NCBI GenBank assembly: GCA_038025085.1 | Contig: CM076147.1 | Coordinates: forward strand, 26,637,001-26,701,000 | Source: Tetragonia tetragonoides | Lineage: Eukaryota; Streptophyta; Magnoliopsida; Caryophyllales; Aizoaceae | Direction: 5' to 3' | Length of the DNA: 64,000 bases | Shown: positions 54,401 through 64,000 of the stretch, one piece after another | Position numbering within the stretch: the first letter of the stretch is position 1 | Layout of the letters: each line of letters starts with the position of its first letter | Notes under the pieces: generated by a model | Told to the model about the DNA's origin: nothing | The model's database searches: none | Seen by the model: the letters and a program-made list of their open reading frames with translations, nothing else | Program-made: the position numbers and the translations under genes

Positions 54401-56536
54401 TTGGCTGTAAGTGTTACGTGCACAACAATGGTTAGAATAATCTAGGAAAATTCGATGCAAGAAGTGATGAGGGAGTATTCCTTGGATACTCATCTCATAT
54501 CAAGGCATATAGAGTTTACAACAAAAGGACCATGTGTGTTGAAGAAAGTGTACATGTGATTTTTGATGAAACTAACTCTTTACATGACAGAGATATGCAG
54601 GTCAATACAGATAAAGATGATTTTGAGATCGGAATGGTAAGACAAGATGTAAATCTTGATGAAACTGATCAGAGTACAATGGAGAAAGCTACTGAGCTAC
54701 ATGAAGCAACAATTTAGGGGGAACAACTAGAAGTAACAGAAAAGGTAATGTGCGATGACGCGCTGAATTGGGTGGAAAACACTGGTGAGCTTAATCCCAA
54801 CACTGTTACGACAGAACTTACCTCAGATGTTACTCTAGAAGTTACCCCTGATGAAGGTCAAACAACCACAAGCAACTTTGTTCAAAAAGCCTGGAAGCAT
54901 CAGAGTTCACACCCCTTGGAATCAATAATCAGTGATATCAACAAGGGGGTACAGACAAGATCGAAGCTTCGAAATTTGTGTGCTCATTCTGCTTTTTTAT
55001 CTCTGAATGAACCTACTAACCATGTTGATGCTTTAACGGATTCTGATTGGATATAGGCTATGCAGGATGAATTACACCAATTTGAAAGAAACAAAGTCTG
55101 GCATTTGGAGCCTCGCCCTAATGACCATACTGTCATTGGCCTTAAGTGGGTTTTTCGAAACAAACTTGACGAGTACGGCATGGTTATTAGGAATAAGACA
55201 CGACTAGTGGTAAAAGGGTATAACCAGCAAGAAGGAATCGATTATGAGGAAAGCTTTGCCCCAGTTTCTAGGCTTGAAACCATTCGAATTTTAGTGGCAT
55301 TTGCATCATACATGAGTTTTAAATTGTACCAAATGGACGTTAAAACTGCTTTCTTAAATGGATATCTTAAGGAAGACGTCTATGTGGAACAACCCCCTGG
55401 CTTTGATAATCCCGAATTGCCAAATCATGTGTATAAGTTGGACAAACCTCTTTATGGCTTAAAACAGGCTCCTAGAGCTTGGTATGAAAGACTGTCCACC
55501 TTTTTACTAGAGAATGGATTCAAAAGAGGCACAATTGATAGAACCTTGTTCTTAAGAGCAAAGGGGAAACATTAATTAGTAGTACAAATATATGTGGATG
55601 ATATTATTTTTGGTGCCTCTAATGATTCTTTGTGCAAGGAGTTCGAGGACTTGATGCGAAGCGGATTTGAGGATGAGTATGATGGATGAGCTCAAATTTT
55701 TTTGGGCTTACAAATCAAGCAAAGTGATAAAGGCATCTTGATCCACCAATAGAAATATCTTAAGGAACTCCTAAAGAAGTATGGAATGGAGTCTTCAAAG
55801 CCATATGACACGCCTATGGCTACGGCATGTAAGCTTGATGAAGACGCAAAACGGTAAGGCCGTGAATAACACCATATATCGTGGTATGATTGGTTCACTT
55901 TTATATCTTACTTCCAGCAGACCTGACATTATGTTTAGTGTGGGACTTTGTGCTCGATTTCAATCAAGTCCAAAGGAATCCAATTTGAAAGAGGTCAAAC
56001 GTGTATTAAGGTATTTAAAGGGAACTAATGATTTGTCCTTATGGTACCCTAGAGGTGGTAACTTTGACCTTGTAGCGTATACGGATACTGACTTTGCAGG
56101 TGACCTTGTGAACAGGAAAAGTACATCAGGCGTGGCTCATTTTCATGGACCTTGCTTGGTGTCTTGGGCTTCAAAGAAACAAAACGCTGTTGCCTTATCC
56201 ACAGCTGAGGCCGAGTACGTATACGATGCTGCGTGTTGTGCGCAATCTCTATGGATAAAGCAACAGTTGATGGATTTTAAAGTGAATGTTGGTTGTGTTC
56301 CTATTATGTGTGATAATACTAGTGCAATTAGCATCTCCAAAGATCCTGTTCATCATTCTCATACCAAACACATTCATATTAGGCATCACTTTTTAAGAGA
56401 TAATGTTGAGAAAGGCCTAATTAAAGTGTGTTATTCTGGTACTAAGGATCAAATTGCTGACATTTTTACAAAACCATTAATTAGAGAGCAATTTGAGAAG
56501 CTTAGATTGGAACTTGGCATGCTTAAACTGACCTAG
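51432..56536 (+). pseudogene. Sirevirus B gag-pol remnant
   Basis: Gag begins at ATG 51432 (RPPLFEGKHSGFWKNRMETF) and shifts frame near 52070. Zinc knuckles CHKCKQPGHFIKDC and CMYCGKIGHMRINC follow. Protease has WYLDSGCSKHMTGD. In integrase the WHSRL start joins almost directly to STRPLELLHMDLCGPMR, so the HHCC zinc finger and its surroundings are deleted (near 53850). The core keeps RSDHGTEFENSKF and PRTPQQNGVVERKN. RT has [13 protein letters not shown], then a TAA at 55573 just before the catalytic YVDDIIFGAS. More stops follow near 55688 and 55750. RNase H (55781-56536) has AYTDTDFAGD and ends normally. Movement would need proteins supplied by other copies. Confidence 0.9.
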
Positions 56537-57069
56537 ATGCTTCATGACTTACACCCCGATGATTGGCTAGTTGGCAGAATACTTGCAAGTATGTGTATAT
56601 CTTGAATAAGTTTAATCATATGCATTTGAGAATCATTGTATAGGTCAAAGACAATTCGCGTGCCGTAATTGGCATAACCACCTGCGCCATGTGTAAGTCA
56701 TGACTCGTGAAAGGTCTAACGATATGACCCTTACGCTTGAAACGTCAGACCTGGAAAATAAGGTATGAGCTTGATATAGGATTTATTGTGTGCAAATAAA
56801 CAGCCTTGTTACCCTCTGTATCCACCCTTTATCCTACCTACCAGTTGAACTACTTCTGTTTTGGCGCTAAACGTTAATAATAAAAATTAAAAATTTTAAA
56901 AATTAAAAAAAAAAAAAAAAAAAAAGGTCAGCTCAAAACCCCCACTCTTCAACCTCCTTTCCACTACCCAATACACACAAACCGAGTCATAATTCCCAAA
57001 ACCCAACTCTCATTAATTCCCCAAAACCAATTCCAAATTCAATTCTCTCTCTACCGACCTCCCTTCACC

Positions 57070-58664
57070 ATGGTTCACACCCGCCGCTCCTCTGCTAACA
57101 AACGGCAAACCCACCAAGTCGCCGGTCTCCACCACCAAACCACCATCGTCAACCACCAAGCCACCTTCATCCAGCGCCAAACCACCATTATCGACTATCA
57201 AACCACCCGCCTCAAAACTCACAACCCCAATACCACCGAAATCCACCACCAATCCAACATCTCCGGTCACTGACTCACCAAAATCCACCACGAAATCCCC
57301 TGCCTCACCCCTGAAATCCGCGACTTCAACCACCAAAACCCCATCTCCGACCGCTCAAATACCCCCCATAACCATTCCCACAACAACCAAAAACCCTAAA
57401 CCCTTAACCGTCACTTCCACCATCCCTCCCCCATCTCTCACCTCACGACCAAAATGACTGAGACAAGGGACCAAGAAATACTCTTCTTTACCCCCGCAAA
57501 ACCGCTCAAGCCCTTCGGAAAACTCTTGCCGGGTTGAAGAAAACTGTGATTGAGGTGGAAGAAGATACCGTCAGTGAGCACTCTACTGATGATGAGAACT
57601 TTGATGGAAATTACGAGCACCGTAGTGAAATAGAGAGTGAGACGATTGTGTCTCTTGATCACAATCGCAAGAAACAGGCCCTGGTTGCTTTGGATTTTAC
57701 TGAGGTCTCCTCGTCGGCTTAAAAGAAAGCCAAGGTATGTGCGAATGCTTCTCTTTCCATCTCCCCTACCGAAGCACCTCTATTTGTGTTTACAAAGCGT
57801 ATTCAATCCAAGTGTATGGCTGTTGATTTTGCTTGGTTTCATGATAATGCTGGGTTACAGTTTGTTGAGATGTTTGAGAAACAAGGGTGGGAGTATTTGT
57901 TTGGAACTGTTTTGAGAAAGGATGTTTATCCTAATGTTGTAGCTCAATTTTATCATGGTCTGCATATGAGTGGAAATTCTGTGATTACTAAGGTGAATGA
58001 AATTGAATTGTGTTTTGATGTGCGTAAATTGGGTAAAATTCTGCATGTTCCATGTAAAGGGTATTCCATTCATGACAAGTCAGGGACACCTTCTTTGGGG
58101 TATATGTGCAATATTGACCTGTATAGGAAGTTAGGTTACTATGGTGACAAGAGTAGTTTCAATCAAAGTCACCTTACTCCTTTGAACAAGTTGGTGTATA
58201 ATATTGTCAGGCGTAGCATTGTTCCTAGGAAAGAAAAGCGTAACATGGTGGAGTTACTTGATGCTATATACATTGAGCTATTGCAATCTCATAAGCCAGT
58301 TGACTTTCCCTCACTTGTGATCTCCCACATGGTATTTATGCAAAATGGTCATATGTTTTCTCTACCCTATGGTCCCATGAATACTGCCATTATGGAACAC
58401 TTTGATGTACCCTTTGGAAACAAAGCAGGTGTGCCCTTGAGTGAGGGAGATTTGATGGATTGTCAGGCTTTAGCTAGGTTGCATGTTGGGTTGGTTGATG
58501 GTCAGTTTGTGGTAACGGAGGTGAAGAGTACCCAACTGACTACTCTTGAGACAAAGGTCTCTTCCATTGCCAACAAGGTGGAGACTATTCAGATTTCAGT
58601 GTCAAGTCCAAATGGGGCTGTCTTGAAGCAACTCAGGGTGGTCAAGGAGGTTGTGCGTGATTAG
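57070..58664 (+). pseudogene. env-like ORF of Sirevirus B
   Basis: Begins MVHTRRSSANKRQTH at 57070. An adjacent frame then reads a Pro/Ser/Thr-rich tract built on KPPSSTTKPPSS-like repeats (57110-57450), so a frameshift is likely near the start. An acidic stretch follows (EVEEDTVSEHSTDDENFDG), with a TAA at 57720-57722. The main open part is 57786-58664: FAWFHDNAGLQFVEMFEKQG, KLGKILHVPCKGY, LTPLNKLVYNIVRRSIVPR and SLPYGPMNTAIMEHFDVPF. The same blocks in the same order occur in Sirevirus A (2580-3461). The last 60 residues look like a coiled coil. A stop at 58664 is followed by about 130 bp that could continue in frame. No membrane segment is clear; the name 'env-like' is by position only. Confidence 0.65.
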
Positions 58665-59363
58665 AAAGGGACTGTGTTGGCCTTGGTCCAAGAGTTTGAG
58701 GCTTCTGTGGAAGAGCGCCTGTTTGATGATGATGCTACTACTTCTGGTGGTGCCCCTGCTGCTACTGATTCTCTCCCTTCCCCTGTGACGGAGCCTTGAT
58801 ACTTGTCCTTCTAGCCTGACCACTCTCCTATTTTTTTTTTTTTGCTAAACTCTTCCCCTGGATTATTTTGCACACTTTGGTCTGTATTATACTCTAAGTC
58901 TTATGACTTGTTGTTTGCCTGGTTTGAATGGCTCATATCTTTAGATTGGTTACTTGAGCTAGTTGACTGCATGGTTCATTGGGCAGGTGCTTAAACCCTG
59001 GTGGTGGTGTATGTGTCTTATTGCGATTCAATGTGTTTCTGGTTTTGCATATTGTGCACACTCTACAGGTTGATCTTTTTTTCGATGATGCCAAAAGGGC
59101 GAAACTTTGTGATGCTTAAAGGTCATGTTTAGTTATGTTATGTTCTGTTTTGAGCTTCTTAGGTTATATTGCTTTTCTGACAGGTTATTTGTGATATATT
59201 GTATCTTGAGGATTAGTCACGTTCTGTGACGTCTCATTTTATTCTCTGTGATCTGAAGCATGTTGCTTGCTTAGGAGAGTTGATTCCTTGGTTATATTTG
59301 TCCGCTGACTGCATTGGTTTTTGTGCTTAATTATTGGATAAGCATCAATTGTTTGTCATCATC

Positions 59364-59377
59364 AAAAAGGGGGAATT
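59364..59377 (+). promoter_or_regulatory. polypurine tract of Sirevirus B
   Basis: AAAAAGGGGGAATT directly before the 3' LTR, identical to that of Sirevirus A. A decayed upstream PPT-like motif, GATGCCAAAAGGGCGAAAC, lies at 59086-59104. Confidence 0.85.
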
Positions 59378-60579
59378 TGTTATAATTGTTGATTTTGATG
59401 ATGATAGAAAATTGATACTTATTTAGCTAATGATAATATCTGAGTTTTGTGAATACAAGGAATCCAAGGCAAGTAGATGTTGATCTGAATGCATATGCTA
59501 TGAAGGTTGATCCGGAAACAACATTACTTGAAGATGACATGAAGTTGGAAGAAAGAGCTTTACTCTTTTATTAGACTTCATGTAAGAGAAGTCGTGTCTT
59601 AAGGCATTGAGGTTGGATCATAGGTACAATTGGTAACAGAGGAAGTAACAGCCTAGGAACAAATGTGTGTTACCAAGTATTTTTAAGTACATGAGTCTTT
59701 GCGTGCTATTTGTGAAAACGTTTGACAGAAGTTTACCTCTAGATAAATAGCTTTCCTAAAACTGTTTTCAGAAATATTTCTTTTGTACTTATAAAAGTTT
59801 TCTTGAAAATATTTTTAAGAAAGCCTTACTACACAAGGACTCTTTGTTATTCTCTAAAAGATTTTGTGGTTAAAAGATTTTATCTCTTTATTATCTTTTC
59901 GTGATTTATTTTGATTCAAAAAGTTTAGTTTTCTTAAATAGAAAGATATTCTCATTGAAACCTAATTGGTCTCTACTTGTTATTAGGTCAGATAAATCTC
60001 CGTATATATAGTCTGTTAACTGCTAAGTTGAAAGGTTACAAAATCACAGAGCATAGAGCGTCAGTTCATTATTTACGTGATTTCATTGAGGAGTCCTGGC
60101 TGTTACTGAACGAGTTACTTCACTGTTACCTTGGCATTCCTCTTGGCACTTAAGCACGTTTCTCATAAGGTTTGATTGTACCATTCTTGCTTATTGAGAA
60201 GCTTACTGGTAATATCTTATTATTTAGAATACGGCTACCATAGCAGGTAGTTTGGTTATCAGGTTCCACGTTGAATTCGAGAATTACGGCTCATCGATAG
60301 ATTAGGGTCTTTTGTACTGAGTTTGGTTTTACGGCTTTTAGTGGAGTTTTGAAAAATCCCTCAGGGTCGTGGTTTTACTTCTTGGTTGAGCTCAAGAAGG
60401 TTTCCACGTAAAACCTGTGTTCTTTATTATTGCTTTGTTATTGTCTTGCTAATAAACAAACGTAATAATATTAAGCAATCGGATTTTAAGTGCTAAAATT
60501 GATAACTTGCAAAAAAGATTGAAAAACTTCCTAGACTCAACTCAACCCCCCCCCCCCGAGTCTATTGTTAGGTATAACA
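59378..60579 (+). repeat. 3' LTR of Sirevirus B
   Basis: 1202 bp, TGTTATAATTG to GGTATAACA, followed by the right GTGAG duplication. Contains a C11 run (60546-60557) where the 5' LTR has a shorter CACCCCC, and an extra 16-bp segment near 59863. Confidence 0.93.
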
Positions 60580-60760
60580 GTGAGGTTGATAGCTTTGTAT
60601 AAAAGGGATGCTGAAGAAATTTTAGCTAGACTCTGATGAGGGAGTAGTGTATGGTCCTTGCCCTACACTTGTATATGGCGGCTTTGTTGCTTAGGGTACC
60701 ATATTGTTATACCCTTGGTCAATGGAAATACAACTTACCATTTTCCAAAAAAAAAAAAAA

Positions 60761-63003
60761 TGAAGAACGTTGTTTTTGCCAGGTTAAAAATTACTAATGC
60801 CAGACCATTAGTTTTTTAAGTTGACAATTTACTCCTTCATACAAATATGGCAAAACACACATTCTCTTTAAAATATCTACATTTGCCATATTTACATATT
60901 GAGAATCTAAGAATTTTTTTTTTTTTTTAGGGGATTTATATCATAATGATATTCATATAAAATATGTTGCCAAAATTATAAAGAACAATATACAAGAAAA
61001 TAATAGGAAAGTTGCACATACATTCTAATCAGCTGAAAAATGGTATCACGTACCTAATGGATATATTTTTAAGTTTGGCATATGATTGATTGAGGGAAAA
61101 ACATAAATTACCTAATAAAATCTTCCACGTCCACTATCATACATTTGCCATCCCACAATTTTTGGCCATGTAGCACCAAACTCCTAGTGACCGGTTCCTA
61201 CTTTCTTAGGCAATTCACATCTTTCTTCTAAATAATTTTTATGCCACTTTCATTTGATGTCCAATATTTTGGTATTGCAATGTTCGTTGTAAAATTTTCA
61301 ATAAGTGAATTTAATAGTATAGATCTTGATCGTTAAACATTGACTTTTTTTTTTGAATGAACAGAATTGTAATTTAGATGATTAGGTAAGACCATAATTT
61401 GATTCTCATGAATGCTAATTTTCTAAATGCGTGGAATGGTAGGATCTATTATTTTAATGCATTTTCATAAATTAATTAGTTAGTAAGGCAAGTAAAGATA
61501 GTAGATAGAGAATAGGTCTTTTGCCTTATAACTATAAAAGATTAATTTGTCAACTCAATGAACTCAGGATCCGACATTAATATTTTATGACCTGACAATA
61601 ACATCGGCCTAAAAGAAAAACATCCAACTTAAATAATACGGACCATAAGTATTTAACATGGTAAGCTTATTTATACAAGTAGTGACGAAAGTCGGTGGGC
61701 CTATTCTAATTGTAGCATACTAATTGTAGTATACTTTTCTTGATTGATTGGATTAACATTAAGATTATTACCTTAATGTCTTTAAAAAGTCTCCTGTCTA
61801 GCTATAATAGTAAGGGGACTCAATTGTACGCAGCTGTATACGTTGTTTTTGTGTGAAGTTGAACTAGCATATTTGAATGAAAGGGATATATGAACTCGTA
61901 TTTGTGTGGTATATATATGAAATACTTTTTGAGATCTACGTGAAGAGAAGATTTGAGCTAAGTGAAAGGAATGATTTTGATACGAGGATGGTCTTGAGCC
62001 ATATAAGTTTATGCAAGTGAAGGTTACTATAAAAACTACGTACGGTATGGAGCCATAAGCCAATTCAGTGTGCACATCACAAAGATATGAAGATAGAATA
62101 TGGTCTACGACTGTTCTGGGACTTTGTCCACCTACGGGGCCCAAGGTCCATCTACGGAACGTCAGGTTCACTTATGACAATATGACAATGGTCGAATCTT
62201 GCATAAACAGACTATGATCAAGGGAATGTACTTGTGTGTTCTTGAAATTGATTATGTTGTGTGATTATTTATTAATAAATGATTATGTGTTATGTGCGAA
62301 AACGTGGCGTGAATGAGGACAAAGCGCCCCCCTCAAAAATCAAATGATTTTCAAATATTATTTTTAGGGTGCTAAGAAAATACTCAGGTCTGTTGCTGAT
62401 TCTATAAAATGTTTTCCTTTTTTAGGTTTACAGTTGGGGAATCAACAACTCTACAAGTGAGGATTCAGTATAGTAGTTTGTAATAAGTTTAAATAGATAT
62501 TAAGCTAGTCTATTAGTGTTTGTATTACATTGACTTATTAAAAAAATAGTTTTTTATTTTTATTTTTTTTTCTCTAGTTTGTCGAGCCTCTACCCTAAAA
62601 TGGATAATATAAGTCACCTTGAATTTCCTCCCGCGAGATACGGCTGTAACGCCAATTCTTTAATCAAGCTTTCGCTGCCAATTTTGATTAACTAGTATAA
62701 GAAGACACCTGACTATCTCGGGGCGTTGCAGAATGACGATATCATGACGACATTTGGTTTATTGGATAATTTGACGAATTAAATTAGTAATTTGGATGGC
62801 TATTCCAGATAATAGACTAAAAATATGAAATGACTTATTTGCCCTTTATGTGGTGAAAAGACGATTTTATCCTCGATTATCGCAAAAATGATGTCTTTGT
62901 AACCTTGGTTCGGAAGGAGTCTCAAAAGGTTTCGCTAGAAATTTCTTTAGCAAGACTATTGAATGGAATGGAGATGGAGGGGTTGTTTGGATGACTTGAG
63001 ATC
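60761..63003. other. intergenic, no gene seen
   Basis: AT-rich DNA with T-runs (60917-60928). The longest frame (minus strand, 61782-62171) shows no recognisable motif. The segment 62580-62760 is slightly more GC-rich but has no sustained frame. Confidence 0.4.
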
Positions 63004-63166
<163 letters not shown>

Positions 63167-63194
63167 ATATATTGTATATTTAGTAAATATGTTT

Positions 63195-63375
63195 AATATG
63201 TCAAAATATCAAAATTGGGCAAAACTAGTAGAACTTGGGCAAATCTGGGTCAAACTAGGGAAAATTGGGGGAAACTGTATTTTGTAACTGATAACTAGTG
63301 AAAACTGAGCAAAAATGGACAAAATTAAGCAAAATTGGAAACCATTTAAAAAGAACATGCCCTTAAAGTTAGTTG
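63195..63375. mobile_element. remnant of the CAGTTTTG-repeat MITE family
   Basis: Inverted-sense units such as CAAAACTAG, GGGCAAATCTGGGTCAAACT and GGGGAAACTGTATTTTGTAAC mirror the left half of the MITE at 23499. The end AAAAGAACATGCCCTTAAAGTTAG is repeated once more (63374-63399), a small terminal duplication. The left terminus is missing. Confidence 0.55.
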
Positions 63376-63532
63376 AAAAGAACATGCTCTTAAAGTTAGA
63401 ATCGAATATGATTTCAATGGAGTAAGAGTATAGATCAATACAAGAATTTGTGTGAGGTAAACCTGCATCAACCCAAACCTTTAATAATCTGTGATAGTCG
63501 CCAATTCGCCACACATAAAAGTCAATCAATAA

Positions 63533-63640
63533 ATCTCTTATGAGACGGCATTAAGGTGAGGCCACTATAACCAAGCATGTTACCATGACGTTATGCTTGT
63601 ATTAGACGCCTCAACTTAAGGCCACCCCAAACTAAATTTT
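63533..63640. mobile_element. diverged MULE-type MITE, GAGGCGGCCTCA family
   Basis: AATCTCTTATGAGACGGC and AAGGTGAGGCCAC at the left, then GCTTGTATTAGACGCCTCAA and TTAAGGCCACCCC at the right, parallel the MITE at 47245-47368 with many substitutions. Confidence 0.5.
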
Positions 63641-64000
63641 GGAAATATTATTTACTAGCTATAACCCATCACTCTTTATTTTTATTTTTCTTTTATTGGC
63701 GTGATTCTTTCATTTTTAAACTCCACATGAAAAATGTCATCCATATTAATAGTACGAGTATATCATTAGATATGGGAAATATATTCACTACCTAATATAT
63801 TTTTCCACATCTCTATCTTGAAAAATAACAGACGAGGCTCACTTTATATATGAGGAAACATCATGCATGTGCTTGTTTGATTGGCACATGAAAATCATAG
63901 GAAACGGAACTTCTTGGGAAGTGTAAATGTGGTTCTTGTTTGGTTGATAAAAAAACACATAAAGCTGCTTTCCGCATGAAGTGACTTCCCCCATAATTGA
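63641..64000. other. AT-rich end of the window, no gene seen
   Basis: No coding signal or clear repeat on either strand. Confidence 0.35.

Larger units (their letters stand above)
50187..60579 (+). mobile_element. Sirevirus-type Ty1-copia element B, complete ends
   Basis: LTRs at 50187-51370 and 59378-60579 are flanked by perfect GTGAG duplications (50182-50186 and 60580-60584), placing the insertion in the LINE 3' part. The internal order is PBS, gag, protease, integrase, RT, RNase H, a spacer, a long env-like ORF, PPT-like motif and PPT. Long LTRs (about 1.2 kb), an extra ORF after pol and GATGATGCCAAAAGGG-type motifs are Sirevirus features. The two LTRs are very similar, apart from a 16-bp insertion in the 3' copy near 59863 and a C run near the end. 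The insertion is therefore fairly recent, yet gag-pol is already broken. Confidence 0.92.
47775..60760 (+). mobile_element. 5'-truncated LINE (L1 type), split by a Sirevirus
   Basis: LINE sequence covers 47775-50186 and continues at 60585 after the Sirevirus, ending in a 14-A tail (60747-60760). The start falls in the linker between endonuclease and reverse transcriptase, so the copy is 5' truncated, as is usual for LINEs. The last part (TTGGTCAATGGAAATACAAC near 60717) lies just before the tail. A target duplication could not be matched with confidence. Confidence 0.8.

Noticed and set aside
57013..57336. Gly/Val/Asp-rich minus-strand frame
   Set aside because: Mirror of the Pro/Thr-rich tract of the env-like ORF on the plus strand.
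61782..62171. 129-residue minus-strand frame
   Set aside because: No recognisable motif, AT-rich surroundings, no coding bias seen; probably chance.
62580..62760. Slightly GC-richer stretch that could be an exon
   Set aside because: Contains stops in the only promising frame and no splice or family support.

Overview
This window looks like nuclear DNA of a flowering plant, most likely a eudicot. It holds three plant genes: a MIZU-KUSSEI 1-like DUF617 gene, a two-exon SEP2 (stress enhanced protein 2) gene, and a two-exon CYP71-clan P450. Plant splice junctions join these between long AT-rich stretches, and most of the rest is nested transposable elements. The Tat-lineage gypsy element, the Sirevirus-type copia elements and the AGACGGTCTTA-type MITEs would suit a Caryophyllales genome, but that is a weak inference.

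Layout. 1-2072: gene-free T-rich DNA, a tRNA-like cloverleaf, and one end of a CACTA transposon. 2073-10282: the 3' part of a Sirevirus-type copia element (decayed env-like ORF, polypurine tract, 3' LTR). Its LTR is split by an apparently complete 4.3 kb hAT transposon with a perfect 8-bp target duplication and a three-exon transposase gene. 10790-11807: MIZ1-like gene with TATA box and a one-base-overlapping uORF. 11985-14705: inverted repeat and SINEs. 15179-22752: SEP2, whose 7 kb intron carries a decayed copia element, two MITEs and a SINE. 23499-32103: microsatellite-cored MITE, two Helitron-like elements, and several hAT and Stowaway MITEs. 32417-35091: P450 on the minus strand. 35495-35784: SINE with a 13-bp target duplication.

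36028-46990: a Ty3-gypsy element of Tat type, oriented on the minus strand. Its pol is truncated within integrase. Between the pol remnant and its 3' LTR it carries about 5 kb of genes on the opposite strand. These form four consecutive TATA-led reading units, one of which contains two introns in the antisense direction. This is the most unusual structure in the window.

46991-60760: remnant of the hAT-like element into which the gypsy inserted, a MULE-type MITE with an 11-bp duplication, and a 5'-truncated LINE. The LINE is split by a complete-ended Sirevirus (50187-60579, perfect GTGAG duplication, long near-identical LTRs, decayed gag-pol, long env-like ORF). 60761-64000: non-coding, with a 160-bp TTA array and two MITE remnants.

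The three host genes are unrelated in function (root hydrotropism, thylakoid light-stress protein, oxidative metabolism) and show no sign of working together. The dominant story is layered transposition: Sirevirus then hAT; hAT-MITE then gypsy; LINE then Sirevirus; SEP2 intron then copia, MITEs and SINE.
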